DNA from: Strongyloides papillosus
Lineage: Eukaryota; Nematoda; Chromadorea; Rhabditida; Strongyloididae
Assembly: GCA_005656395.1 (NCBI GenBank)
Contig: SRSI01000074.1
Span: 868,001-932,000 of the forward strand
DNA length: 64,000 bases
Reading direction: 5' to 3'
Shown: positions 10,029 to 23,603 of the stretch, piece by piece
Position numbering within the stretch: position 1 is the first letter of the stretch
How the letters are laid out: every line of letters starts with the position of its first letter
Program-made: the position numbers and the translations under genes
Notes under the pieces: model-generated
Told to the model about the DNA's origin: nothing
The model's input: the letters and a program-made list of their open reading frames with translations, nothing else
The model's database searches: none

Positions 10029-13000
10029 ATATAGTATGTATAATAAAACTTTCTTAAATAAATTATAATGTAAAAAAATAAATTGGCACTAAAGAATTAT
10101 TGCTTAAAAGCTTAAGTTTGTTTTATAATGTTTATTGATCAACTTATAATAATAATCTGCAAATATAAATTAATACTTTAAAATAAATAAAAAGTAAAAC
10201 CGAAAATCGACTTTATAAAGTGATAATTTTTTATGAAAATATCAAATATAACACATTACTTGATCTATAATGTCTTTTTTATGGTTTGTAAATATGTTTT
10301 AAGCATTCTTACTACAAAGAAATTTTCTAGAGTGATATTCAAAGTATGTTTAATAAATAAACCTAGTAAACATGCAAATTTTAATGTAGTCATTACCGAT
10401 GTAATTTTTTTATAATAATTTTTAGTGATATAAATATTTCAAATTTGAATCATCCATAAGTTTTAGTTTTTTTAATCTATCTTTTGTAAACATTGATAAA
10501 CATGTCAAACATGAAGAGGAAGTAATGACCTTAAAAGAAGACAATCTCAATATTACATTCTAATATACGACGAATACATTCACTTTTGTGATTTTCATTG
10601 TATAAGTGTATTTTTGCACGATAATAAATAGTTATAAGTTTGTATTCGTTTGAAACTTTAAGTGTTATATTTGGGAATCCTTTAGGGGTTCTTGCAATCC
10701 ATCTGGATTACACCTTGCTTAACGTCAAAAATTATATTTGACTTACAATTTGTATTTTATTTAATTCTTAAATGTCATAAAAATTGTTTATTTATATGAA
10801 AAATAATAATATTAGATGAAATGCTCTTTGGAGAAATAAATTGATATTAGATGAAAATTATTTAATATAGATTACATTTATTTCTGCATAATATGATGAC
10901 TTTTAAAGACTTATGTATAATGTTTAAATTTATGTTTTTTTAGTATTATAATGCACTTATTTCTTATAAATTTTTTTTAAAATTATTCATTTTTTTATAA
11001 CAATGAATAGCATATAAAATGTTTTGAAAATTTGAAGATTAAATATGGAATCTCAATATTGCTATGTTTTAAAATAAAAAATAATTGTTAAATGCATATA
11101 AATAAATGTAAAATAAATGATTATATTTTTTATTAATGTGTATTAGTAATATAATTTCTATTTACTCTATTAATACAAATTATAAAAACTATGGCAACAA
11201 CAAAGCAAAAGATTTAAACATAATTTTAATCAATTTTAATTATAATCATATTAGGATATATTTTAGGTCAGCTTACATAAAATGAAAAGCGTGTTTTTAA
11301 AATCATATTTCTTCATTAAACCTTAATCTAACAATATTATAGTTAAAATATTTAGATTGTTTTATTGAAACATTATAAATTATATAATAATTTTTTAATT
11401 TGTCTAAAAGAACATCTATATTTTAAAATTATATACATATAGTATAAAAATACAACGAGTATGCAATAATAAGTTTTATTTTTTATCTTTTTTAATATTA
11501 GATTTCATTTTTTTAAAGTATCATTTAAAAAAATAAAATTTAAATGATATTTCTATTAATATAATGCTATGTAAGCGGAGACACTTTTTTTAAAATGACA
11601 AATTTTGTAACATTAAATTATAAATGATAGTGGAAGAATTTTTTTCTCATTTTTTATTAAAATTCATATAAATATCATATGATTTTCTTGTAACATTTGC
11701 TTATATGTGATAGTTTTAATTAAATATATATGAAAAGATTCATATAATAGCTTTAAAATTATTCAATAGCATTAATTTATGTTTTAAAGAATATTTTTAA
11801 CTATATATATTTATCAAATCGGTAAGATTCTATTACATATAAGGTAATTCCAAAGTGTATTAGTAATTGTAAATTTTATAATTTCTTTTATAAATGTATA
11901 ATTTCACTTTTCGTAGTTAGCTAAAATGGTATATTCAAGAGATTTGTTTGACTATAAAATCATCTTAAGCAAATAACTTTATATATAGATATAAATTATT
12001 AAAAATTCATTTAGTACTGTTGGTAAATTAAGGTAGTAACAATGTTTGAATTTGTAAATTTTTTAAAAGTATTAATGTAAGGACAAAAATAAACATATGA
12101 ACTATAGGTTTTCACTAATTTGATTTTGAAAACTTTATTATTCATGATTAATGTATCTAGATTAATAAAATTAATGCAAGACTTTTTGATAAACATTTTT
12201 ATGAATTGTTGGTTGAGATCAAAATTGAACAAATTCTCTGCATATTAATTTTTTCATGATCATAAAATAAAAAATAACATTATATTTATAAGTCAATTAT
12301 TATAATGTTATTTTAAACTACATCTTAAATAAAAAGCTTAACGTACTTAATTGTCTTTACATGATAAAAAACAGAGTTTTTATTACAATAGTTCCAATTC
12401 AAGTTATTAATTTATATTTATTTGTTTGATAAGTATGATTAAACAATGATTTGCATCTATCAATAAGCTTATTTATAAATTAGTAGTATTTAAATTTCTC
12501 TAATAACAGTTTTTTTGTTAAAACCAATTTTAATGTAATTGTTATTATAAAAATACATAATTTTGTTGATTCAAATATTGTTATGATATTGTTTTAAACA
12601 TTTTTTTACATTTTTCCCTAATTTAATATAGCAATAATTTATATATATTATATTTATAAATAGTAAATAAATAGTTATATTTATTTTTTAATAAATGATT
12701 TTTCAATAAAAAATATTATAATTTTTATATATTAATAGTTTAACCTTTAAAAACTCATTCAACTTTTAAAGATTTTATACAAAATCAAGAGAATATAATC
12801 ATGACCATACCTATTATCAATAAAAGTAATAATGATACTAAATTCTGATATCAAACTAATATAATAGTTAAATATTTGTAAGCATTTTATTTATAGATGT
12901 TTATTTTGTAAATTCTTGGACAAATAGTCTATCGTTTAACACAATAATGCTTAAAATTAAATACTGGAAAGTAAATTTTTGGATATTTAGATATAATTCA

Positions 13001-13457
13001 ACTACTTTAATTAATATTTACAATATGTTACATAATGATATCATTTTAAATATATCATAATATTGATATATGATATTTATTTATAATACTAAAACCGCAA
13101 TCGTTAGTGAATTATCAAAAAGAGATATATAATTACTTTGATAAATATAGTATTCTCATACCTATATTTATATGATTCTTCTTTATTTAGAGGTTGGGGA
13201 CAATATTAATAAAAATTAACCATATTTAATTTTTATCTGCTTACACCACTATCTACTTTTATGACAATTATTTATCATAATTTTCCTTGTTAAAAAATTA
13301 AAACATTTGTATTGTTTCATAATGATAAATTTCTCATTTTAAGAGAACAATTAATTTACAAATCATTAAATAAAAATGATGTAGTTATTATTAATATAAT
13401 AAATGATAATGTATAAAATATTTTATTACCATAATTACAGATTATTTTTCAAGAAGT
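10029..13457. other. Long AT-only intergenic region
   Basis: About 3.4 kb between two plus-strand genes. Possible AATAAA signals for the hydroxylase transcript lie just after its stop (10042 onward). Open frames at 10233 (+) and 12011 (-) are short, hydrophobic and of random AT composition, so I treat them as chance. The only structure noted is a short relic of the transposon end near 10680-10720. No RNA gene is visible. Confidence 0.6.
10679..10719. repeat. Probable relic of a transposon end
   Basis: CCTTTAGGGGTTCTTGCA is followed within 30 bases by ATTACACCTTGCT. In the full copies the matching blocks are CCTTTTAGGGGTACTTGCA and ATTGCACCTTGCT, in the same order and about 110 bases apart. 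The fragment fits an internally deleted, mutated end of the same family. No opposite end was found nearby. Confidence 0.45.
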
Positions 13458-14594
13458 ATGAGGCATAAAATAGCATTCGTAATTTTATCATTTTTATATA
13501 TTCTATTATTAATATTATTTCTAAGTATAAGCTCAAAAAATATATTTTATTCAAATTACTATCATACAGGTGATTATGTTAAGCAAATGGAGCACTTTAA
13601 GACAAATCACGGACATGATGGTCAAAGATATGCTATCATATCTGTTGTTGATGAAATTCGTCCAGAATCATATAAACTTGCAACAGACACTGTTCATTGC
13701 TATGCTCATGCCTACAATTATTCATATGTTATTGTAGCAATGAAAAATGAGCCAGAAATAGGGAAAATGTGCACACAACCTGATATAATGTTTGTTAGAC
13801 ATTGCTTTTTAGCAAAATATTTAGAATTACACAAAGAATTTGATTATGTACTATTTATTGATGCTGATACGGTTGTTATAAATCCGTATCATTCACTAGT
13901 TGAGTTTGCCCCAAGAGGTAATGAAGAATTTTTATTATATTCAAGAATTTTCAACTATGAAATTGCATGTGGAAGTTTCTTCTTTAAAAACTCAGATTAT
14001 AGTAGAAAATTTCTAAATGATTTTGCAAATTTTTACTATGAAGTTCCTAAAAGCATGCACGGTTCTGATAATGCTGCTATTCAGGCATTATTTTTAGAAA
14101 AATTTGAAAAAACTAGATTTTTAGATGAAAGAAAGATTTGCTATGGTGTGTGGAATAAATCACGAAATTGGGATGACATATGGGATTTTGAAGCATGCAT
14201 GATTAATTTGTTAGAAAAAGTATCAGAAACACCCACATCAACAAAATTGATGACATTTGATAATGGGAAGGTAGTTGTTGTAGGTAAAGAATCAGAAAGA
14301 AGGTGGATTAGAGATGGATCACTGACAAATAGTTTATTTTGCAAAAAAGATTTTCTTTTCCATGGATATAAAGGTGTACAATCAGCAATGCCATTTCTAG
14401 GAATTAATGAATTTGTATTTAATCCTGAAGAATGTATCAATCGACCGTTACCATATTTATGGAGCTTTAAAAAAGATAGTATGATTGAATGTTCATATAG
14501 AGACGAACTTATTGGAAATCTTGTAGCTAGAACAAAAAATGAATTTATGAGGGATTTAAACGATAGCGGGTATTTACAAAAATATAATATTTAG
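13458..14594 (+). CDS. DUF273-family glycosyltransferase-like protein
   Basis: A single-exon gene of 378 residues. Residues 6-24 form a signal-anchor (IAFVILSFLYILLLILFLS), giving the type II topology of Golgi transferases. The lumenal domain has the nematode DUF273 pattern (GMA12/GT34-like fold): YAIISVVDE near residue 58, SYKLATDTVHCYAHAYNY, then the metal- and sugar-nucleotide-binding DxD motif in VLFIDADTVV (DAD at 135-137), and NYEIACGSFFFKNS. These proteins are expanded in nematodes and their acceptors are unknown. A T-rich run ending in AG just before the ATG (13425-13440) could be a trans-splice acceptor. No break or odd codon use is seen. Confidence 0.88.
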   Translation: MRHKIAFVILSFLYILLLILFLSISSKNIFYSNYYHTGDYVKQMEHFKTNHGHDGQRYAIISVVDEIRPESYKLATDTVHCYAHAYNYSYVIVAMKNEPEIGKMCTQPDIMFVRHCFLAKYLELHKEFDYVLFIDADTVVINPYHSLVEFAPRGNEEFLLYSRIFNYEIACGSFFFKNSDYSRKFLNDFANFYYEVPKSMHGSDNAAIQALFLEKFEKTRFLDERKICYGVWNKSRNWDDIWDFEACMINLLEKVSETPTSTKLMTFDNGKVVVVGKESERRWIRDGSLTNSLFCKKDFLFHGYKGVQSAMPFLGINEFVFNPEECINRPLPYLWSFKKDSMIECSYRDELIGNLVARTKNEFMRDLNDSGYLQKYNI

Positions 14595-15978
14595 TCATAA
14601 ATATAATTAAATTTTGAATAATAATTATTTAGTTGGATGTATAATTTACTAAAAATAGTATGTATTAATTCAATTTTTTAAAATATGTTAAATATTATTT
14701 GCACAACCTATCCATAACTATTAAATTTTTTACTATAAACTTATTTAATACTAGCATTAAATATAAATTATTCAACATTTTGATATTTAAATTCAGACAA
14801 AATAATATTTAGAAAAAAATCTATTAAACTAGTAACTTATAAGAATTACGAAAACATTTTGCCTCCATATATACATACTAAATAATAGCAAAATTAATTT
14901 ATCAATAAATTAAGCACCAATTAAAGAAAGTAAAATCTTTTTTAACACTAGTTAAAGCCCAATCCTGCACAATACTTTGTGTAACCTTTAAAATTATTAT
15001 ACTTATAATATTTTATATAAATCTACCAACACACTTTGGTCTATAACTTGTTCACTTATTAACCAATCCTAATATTACTACGTTAAAGCGTTATTCTGGA
15101 ATTGTACCTTTCGAATGAAAAATAACACGTTTTATTTTATTAAAGAAAAACTATTCTTTGTACAAAACTATAATAAAAATGGATCAAAAATAGGCATTTT
15201 TAAGAATAAATTGGCCAAAATGGGCACAAATGTCAAAAATCAGTCTGTTCCTTATAGTTCAGAAAGAAAGATCTTTTAGCTATTTATTCATAGAAATCCG
15301 TTAAGTTTGAAAAGAGTTATGATGGTGACAAATTTATTCTTCTCTTTTCTTTTTACTATAAACAACTTTTGCTTACCATTATAATGTTCAAATCATCCTT
15401 TGATAAGCAAAATTTCTTGATAATAGTATCAAAAAAGTTTTATTTAAGAGTTAAAAATATTTTACAATAAACATAAAAATTCGTTGAAATTTAGATTATA
15501 AGGGAATTAAAGTAAAATTTATCCCATAAATAAATGAACATTTTTCTTGCTATAAGATTGTTTTTTATTATTGTTGTTTAATAAATCTTATATTGTAAAC
15601 TTCAGGTTTTTTTACGATATAATAGTGATCATTACATAAATAATTTAACTAACTTTTTCTCATCTAAGGAAAGTATATATCAATTTCTTTACTAATCTTT
15701 ATATATTAAAACTTTAACATTTTATTTTTAAATTCTAAAATAATATATGTAACATATTGTTTTCTCTTGCAGAAAAAAAAACATCTTAAATTACAACAGA
15801 AATAAGTTAGTTATTATATAAAAAGAAATTATTTCTACAATTAATAATATAAAAAAAAGTGTCATTATAAAATACAATATGTCATAAATTATAAATATGA
15901 TTATATTTACAAACTTTTATTTAAATATAATTTTATATATAAGATTATAATCACCTTTTCCTTTCAAATTTTATCAAA
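14595..15978. other. Intergenic with one dispersed repeat
   Basis: AT-rich spacer between the DUF273 gene and the transthyretin-like gene. It holds copy A of a dispersed repeat (15041-15323), listed separately. No further gene or RNA was recognised. Confidence 0.55.
15041..15323 (+). repeat. Dispersed repeat, copy A (partner at 60171-60460)
   Basis: About 283 bases align in the same orientation with 60171-60460. Shared blocks in order are TATTCTG, ACCTTTC, TTTTTAAGAATAA, TTGGCCAA, TTCCTATA and, at the end, an exact 24-base match (15300-15323 with 60437-60460). No inverted ends or coding frame were found, so the type is unknown. Confidence 0.65.
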
Positions 15979-16736
15979 ATGGTCAAGTTACTTCAATATT
16001 TATTTCCAATTTTTTTCACTGTTACATTTGGTTTTGAAGATTTAAAATACTTTATTAGACGTGTAAATGGAAGATTTATGTGCGAATTTGATCCAATTAC
16101 AATAGGAATTGTTGAATTATATTATCACAACGGTATGTATAATATGTAGTTTATTAATTTAATAATTTTGAAGATAAAGAGACTAAATTTATTAAAGATG
16201 TCAAAATTGAGAATGATGGAACTTTTGACTTTGATCTTAAAGTCCCTTTTATCCCTGTTGGGAAATACTTTTTAAAAATTTTTCATAAATGTGGTGTTGA
16301 TTACAAAAAAAGAATACACGAAAAAATTATTAATATACCCATCAGTATGTCATTTAGTATCTTTTTCGGTAACAAAGAAAGTTTAAATCTTGGACAAATA
16401 GATTTAAAAGATGGAAATATTCATAATTCTAACAAGTTTATTAATAACAGAAAAGCAATTAGTTTCCATAAGTATCCTTCAACTGATGATGCCTTATTAA
16501 ATGGAGAAAAAGATGGTGACTTAGATAAGTTCGATTTTGAGGTAATAAAATCATCATATATAATAATTTTTCAGGAATTTTTTAAAATAATTAAAAAAGA
16601 AATTAAAAATACTATTAGAAATTTTTGTAAGGTCGTAGATAATTCTACTGAACTGAGTAATAAAATAAGAAATCCAAATGAAAAAGTCAATCTTGGTACC
16701 AACTTGGACAAAAATAACGTTATTAAACTTTTTTAG
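15979..16736 (+). CDS. Transthyretin-like (TTR-like) secreted protein
   Basis: Nematode TTR-like proteins are small secreted beta-sandwich proteins, abundant in parasitic secretions; their ligands are mostly unknown. Exon 1 (15979-16132) gives a signal peptide (residues 1-18) and then the family's first strand, FIRRVNGRFMCEFDP with the conserved Cys (C35). A 41-base phase-1 intron (16133-16173) leads to exon 2: VKIENDGTFDFDL, PVGKYFLKIFHKCG with the second conserved Cys. After the domain there is a long polar, Asn/Lys-rich tail unlike the usual ending near 140 residues. A further in-frame intron of 33 bases is possible at 16542-16574 (GTAATA...TTTTTCAG), so two lengths could exist. The stop at 16734 depends on no further splice. 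The neighbour downstream is unrelated. Confidence 0.8.
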
Positions 16737-17215
16737 ATCGCATTAAATCATACATAAAGCACAAGAAAAAATTAGCGAAGAATGATGTTGATGAAAGTTA
16801 ATTTAAAAAATCATAAGAAGAAAAATGGAAATTATTTATTTATATATAAATCCTTAAAAGATAAAAATAGATTTATTAATTTTCAAAAATAAATAGCATC
16901 TTCTATAGTGTTTCATTAAAATGAATAAAAATATTTCATTTAATATATTAAGAAATATTTAATTCTAATTATGTAAAACATTTTTCTTTTAATATTCCTT
17001 ATACTAAATTATTAAAGTACATGGATATGTCGCAAAAATATTTAGAGTAAATAATATTTATCATACAAAAGATAATTAATAATATTTTAAATGTACAAAA
17101 AGAAATCAATTTTAGGGAGTGATTTTGACTGATTGGTTAATTAAATAACCGTTAATTTTGTTAGTGAAGGTGTATAAAATGTTGCGATAATAATTTTCCA
17201 GAATACTTTTATTAA
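16737..17215. other. Intergenic, 3' UTR and promoter of neighbours
   Basis: AT-rich spacer. TTTTCCAG at 17193-17200, 15 bases before the next ATG, is a good splice or trans-splice acceptor for the carrier gene. Nothing else was recognised. Confidence 0.55.
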
Positions 17216-18268
17216 ATGATCTCTCAAAATATCATTATATTGTTTATGTTCAGTATTTTTATTCTAAATAATGATATAACTGGAAAAACAGTCGATAATA
17301 ATAGTTGTAAAAAAAATAATTGCACTGGTTGGTTACTTATTATAGGTGTTAGTAAAAATATTTTTATAGCATTTTTAAATGTTAATAGATCTTCTGAAAA
17401 TGAAACATTAACAAAACAAAATATAAGAAAAAATAGATTTTGGTTTGGAGGTTTTGCTTCATGTGTTGCAGGATTTGCTACACACCCTATTGAATTAATA
17501 AAAGTTCATTTACAAACGCAGCAAGTTGTTAAAGTTGGAATAATTGGTGCTATAATTAATGTTTATAAATTAGATGGCATATTTGGATTTTATTCAGGAA
17601 TAACTGGTAATTTATTTAGACAAGCAACAAGTGCAGCTACCCGTTTTACTTTATATGATTTATTAAAAAATAATTTCGAGGGTGAAAAAAACATACATTT
17701 TTGGGTAAAAGCATTGTGTGCAGCTGTTTCTGGTGCTATAGGTGGATTTTTTGGCACACCAGCCGATAAAACTTGCGTAAGAATGATGAACGATGCCAAA
17801 CTTCCGCATAAAGAAAGGAGAAATTATAAACATGTTTTTGACTCGCTTTATAGAATGGTAAAAGAAGAAGGCTTTTTAAGCTTATTTAAGGGTTGGGAGC
17901 TTGCATCGACAAGAGCCTCATTCTTAACAGTAGGTCAAGCAGCATTTTATGATCAAATAAAAATATTACTTTTGGAGACAGGATTTTTTCATGATAATTT
18001 GCTAACATTTTTTGTTGGCTCATTTATTGCTGCTGGTGTTGCAACTCTTTTAACTCAACCTGTAGATACAATTAAAATAAGAATCATGAACTCAGAACCA
18101 GGTGTATTCAAAGGATACCTTGATTGTATCCTCTATACTTTAAAACTCGGACCACAAGCTTTATATAAAGGATTAATTCCAGCTTTTATTAGAATTGCTC
18201 CATATACTATGCTAATATTCATTATTTCTGAAGAATTAAGAGTAAATTTTGGTAAAGTTGTAGAATAA
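17216..18268 (+). CDS. SLC25A10: Mitochondrial dicarboxylate-carrier-like protein with an odd N-terminus
   Basis: SLC25A10 exchanges malate or succinate for phosphate across the mitochondrial inner membrane. The single exon encodes 350 residues. From about residue 75 the match to SLC25A10 is direct: FWFGGFASCVAGFATHPIEL, KVHLQTQQVVK, ATRFTLYDLL, GGFFGTPAD and the three carrier signatures PIELIK, PADKTCVR and PVDTIKIR. The second signature has a Lys after Asp where the family usually has hydrophobic residues. The first 74 residues are an oddity: a hydrophobic stretch (IIILFMFSIFIL), several Cys and Asn, then a second hydrophobic stretch. Carriers normally have no cleaved or hydrophobic leader. 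No ATG lies between this leader and the carrier domain except the first one, so the annotated start is forced unless an upstream exon is missed. Confidence 0.85.
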   Translation: MISQNIIILFMFSIFILNNDITGKTVDNNSCKKNNCTGWLLIIGVSKNIFIAFLNVNRSSENETLTKQNIRKNRFWFGGFASCVAGFATHPIELIKVHLQTQQVVKVGIIGAIINVYKLDGIFGFYSGITGNLFRQATSAATRFTLYDLLKNNFEGEKNIHFWVKALCAAVSGAIGGFFGTPADKTCVRMMNDAKLPHKERRNYKHVFDSLYRMVKEEGFLSLFKGWELASTRASFLTVGQAAFYDQIKILLLETGFFHDNLLTFFVGSFIAAGVATLLTQPVDTIKIRIMNSEPGVFKGYLDCILYTLKLGPQALYKGLIPAFIRIAPYTMLIFIISEELRVNFGKVVE

Positions 18269-19849
18269 TATACTACATATATAAATATTATGAACATTCG
18301 AAGATGAAATTAATTTTATTTTTGTCAAAATAAAAAAAATGGTTTTTTCTATAGATTCATAAAAAAATCATTTAATAATTAAAATAAATTACTTTTATTG
18401 GAGAAAAAAAAACTGATGCAGTTTCTCAAAACATGTTTTCAGATAACATTTTTAACTGTTTAAAAAAGTTGTTTAGCAAATATAAAGTTAATTTAATTAT
18501 TTTTTTAAAATTGTGTTTGAAAAAAACATATTAAATGTAAAATTTTATTTCAAATATAGAGATAAGAAATAACCTATTTTTTTCTGATTTTATAAAAAAA
18601 GTTATAGCAACTTTTTAGTTCAAAAATTTATTGCAGAGATGTTAGCATCTGTAATTATTTCTAACCGTGTAAAAATTATCAATTTCTATTAAAAAAAACT
18701 TTTATGAAATCTGTATTTTCAATTTTTTAGATTATTATATTATTTGTTCTCAGGATTTAGATTATTCGATGCTCGAATTATGTAATTGATCACCATGATT
18801 ACATTTAATTATGGTGAATAATTAACAAACAATGTTTACCAACATAATTATAATGATAAATTTTTAAGCTCGTTTTAAAAATTTTATGATAAAATTTAAT
18901 TAATAAATAAATTTAAATCAAAAAAATTTTGCAACAACAATCCTATAATACACAGTAATGACAATAAGGTTTTTCATAAATTACCATTCATATACAATAT
19001 ATATCAAAATAAATGTCCTAAAATAACTCACCCGTTTGTGCCGGACAGAGTGCAAAGGAGTCTCATTAACTTATTAATGGAAAATAGGTCAAAACTATGA
19101 CCGGAATTTTTTTTATAGATGTTTTAGTAAAATTTCAATATTTATTTATACTTTAGAGGATTATTTACGGTAATTTATCTCATAATTCCATTTTTTTTCA
19201 GTAAAAATTACCACTATATTATACCTTTCAGTATTAAATAAAGTGATTAATAAGTTTTTTTTAATTAAAAATATACACTTTTCCGAAATTTGATATTTAA
19301 AAAAATTCTCAAGCTTAATTCTCATTTAAAAAAGTATAATAAAAAATAGCCTGACTGAGCATGTAATAATTGTCTGGTATTTTCTATTATTTTTTTATGT
19401 TGTTTAAACATATTCTTCATATAAATTAAAAGAAGTTTAATGTAGATTAAATTTGTAGATTAATTTCAATGAAAATGTTAAGGATATGAATTTCCACAAT
19501 TTTTATCGTTTTAATAAAATATCTAGAATGTAAAGAATTACTATTTTTTATTAAAGTTAATATTAAGCACGAATTATCTATATAATATCTATATTTAAAA
19601 AAGTTATTTTTTATAAAACAATTTTAAATTATTTAGAAATTTTATTTGTTTTACCTAAACAAAACGATCTAAAAACGCAATATTATCTTCTTTAAGAAAA
19701 ATATCACACTGAAAGATGGCTTATTTTTAAGAATATGCTTTTAATCAATATAAAAAATGTTAGAATTCTTCAAAAAATAAATATAAGCTATGATAAATAG
19801 AACGCTTTGACGATTTTCCGCTGGCAGGTTGAGGGGGCGGTACATACGA
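18269..19849. other. Intergenic before the tRNA pair
   Basis: About 1.6 kb, nearly all A/T. A slightly GC-richer segment (19020-19060) carries no recognisable feature. Directly before the tRNA-Gly gene there is a short GC-rich block (GAGGGGGCGG, 19831-19840). No coding frame is supported. Confidence 0.5.
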
Positions 19850-19920
19850 GCGTTGATGGTTAAGTGGTATAATTCTCGCCTGCCACGCGGGAGTCCCGGG
19901 TTCGATTCCCGGTCAACGCA
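19850..19920 (+). tRNA. tRNA-Gly, anticodon GCC
   Basis: A 71-base cloverleaf: acceptor stem GCGTTGA pairs with TCAACGC, discriminator A. The A box is TGGTTAAGTGG. The anticodon stem CTCGC/GCGGG encloses CTGCCAC with anticodon GCC. The T arm is CCGGG TTCGATT CCCGG, which contains the B box. The sequence is close to eukaryotic tRNA-Gly(GCC). A T-rich tract follows for Pol III termination. No intron. Confidence 0.97.
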
Positions 19921-20080
19921 TTCTTCTTTGCTAACTTCGAGGTTTCTCCTATCATGAATTGTTAGTCTACATGCTTTTCTGATAAACTAATTTTTACATT
20001 AATTTTGAAAAAATATTCATTATTTTAGTTTAAGGAAGGTAAAATTTCAGTGCGGTTTATTTAAAAAGGCCGCGGGCGTA

Positions 20081-20153
20081 GCCTTCCTAGCTCAGTTGGT
20101 AGAGCGTTAGACTTTTAATCTAACGGTCAGGGGTTCGAGCCCCCTGGAGGGCT
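20081..20153 (+). tRNA. tRNA-Lys, anticodon TTT
   Basis: A 73-base cloverleaf: acceptor stem GCCTTCC pairs with GGAGGGC (one G-T pair), discriminator T. The A box is TAGCTCAGTTGG. The anticodon stem TTAGA/TCTAA encloses CTTTTAA with anticodon TTT. The T arm is GGGGG TTCGAGC CCCCT-like with the B box intact. TTTT follows 4 bases after the end. It lies 160 bases after tRNA-Gly in the same direction, with its own GC-rich 5' leader (CCGCGGGCG). Confidence 0.97.
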
Positions 20154-20929
20154 TACTTTTGCTTTTTAAATTTTGTGTTTCTTAACTTTGTATTTTTTAT
20201 TATAATTCCATCACTAATATTGTACTTATAGACTATTTATTACATTACTCGAAATATTTTATTTTCTTAGTCTTTTAAAGTACTTTTATAAATTATAAAA
20301 ATAGTGATATTCTGATAATTGATGTTCTTTTTTAAAATGACTATCTATAAAGTTAAAGAATAATGCCATAAAATCAAATTGATAAAAAAATTTTAGAATA
20401 TTGCTTTTTTATGAGAGCTAGCAATAAATAATATTTATATATACAAATAAAATGCATTATTAAGTCATATAAAAAAGTAATCATATATTTAAATTCTTAT
20501 AAATAATATTATTGTTTTCAAAAATTCCAATAAACAAAAATTAAATGTTTGTATCAACAACTACTCCTTGCTACTTTTTTGAATATATTTATGAATCATG
20601 TTATAGTGTATCTACCATAAACGTATCTCTTTTATTGTGAATAGTTAATGCTTAATTTCTTATTTTAATTTGATTTGAAAATTAAATAAATTAAATTTAT
20701 CATTTGTTTTATATAAACTTGATACTCTTTTTTGAAAAACACCTAAATACTTTTAAAGTATAAAAAATGGGATTAAAAAAGAAAAAGATATATACTTTAT
20801 ATAATCCAAATAAGTTTGTCTTTTCTTTTATTCCCGTGATAAAAATATTAAAGAAATTAAAAAAGCAAAAGCAAGCAAATATAATCCAGTGTTATTTTAG
20901 TTAAATTTCTTTAGTGTATGATGACTTTT
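20154..20929. other. Intergenic after the tRNAs, 3' side of beta-tubulin
   Basis: AT-rich; should hold the tubulin 3' UTR, whose stop overlaps an AATAAA. No other gene is visible. Confidence 0.55.
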
Positions 20930-22986
<2,057 letters not shown>

Positions 22987-23603
22987 TTAATCTTTATGAG
23001 TAATATGTTTTGATTCAACCAAATGTTCTTCTTCATCTTTATTCAATTTAAATGATAAAAATATATTCCAGATTAATGCTGCGACTTGTGTTACAAAGAC
23101 TCTATATTGGATTGGAATGACGTAGAAATTTGCTAATTGGACAAATGGCCAAAATTTTAAGCTTGTTTTGTAAATATCATAAAATTCAACTTTCCAAGAA
23201 TTGATACTTTCAGATAGCGTGAAACCTTCAGTTAATCTTAATGATAATATTACTGAAGAAGAAAAAAATGGACTGAATATTATTTGATCGAATAGAACCA
23301 TTTTTAGTGGTTTCATTTTTGGTGTCCCAGGCATTTTAGCCAAAATAGAAAAGTATTTTGAAAGAACTGGTGCCTATAATATATATAATCGTAAAAACTA
23401 TTGACAAAATAGTTACTTACAATATAGAAACATGGAACAACAAAAAACCTTATCGTCCTAGAGGTATCAAAATTTTCGTTAAACTTTTTTTTTTCAATAG
23501 CAATTTGACATATTCCATCTCCTGCTGCTCCTAATGTACCAGATAATGCCATGTTGGTAAGTAAAGTATATTTTTTGAAGGCATATTTCAATTTCGAAAG
23601 CAT
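22987..23603 (-). CDS. MPV17/PMP22-family membrane protein (MPV17L2-like)
   Basis: Members are four-helix proteins of the mitochondrial inner membrane (MPV17, MPV17L2) or peroxisome (PXMP2); MPV17L2 is linked to mitochondrial ribosome assembly. Two exons (23603-23421 and 23373-22987, 47-base phase-0 intron with donor GTAAGT) give 189 residues. Visible family features: LLTNMALSGTLGAAGDGICQ near the N-terminus (family LLTN...GDGxxQ), PVLSKYFSILA, MVLFDQIIFSPF (family DQ...PL), and the C-terminal signature WPFVQLANFYVIPIQYRV (family WPxxQxxNFxxVPxxxR), which is strongly conserved. The tail is charged. The N-terminal Lys-rich start could guide mitochondrial import. Intact. Confidence 0.9.

Noticed and set aside
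19020..19062. GC-richer patch that could be a decayed tRNA
   Set aside because: No acceptor stem or B box could be formed.
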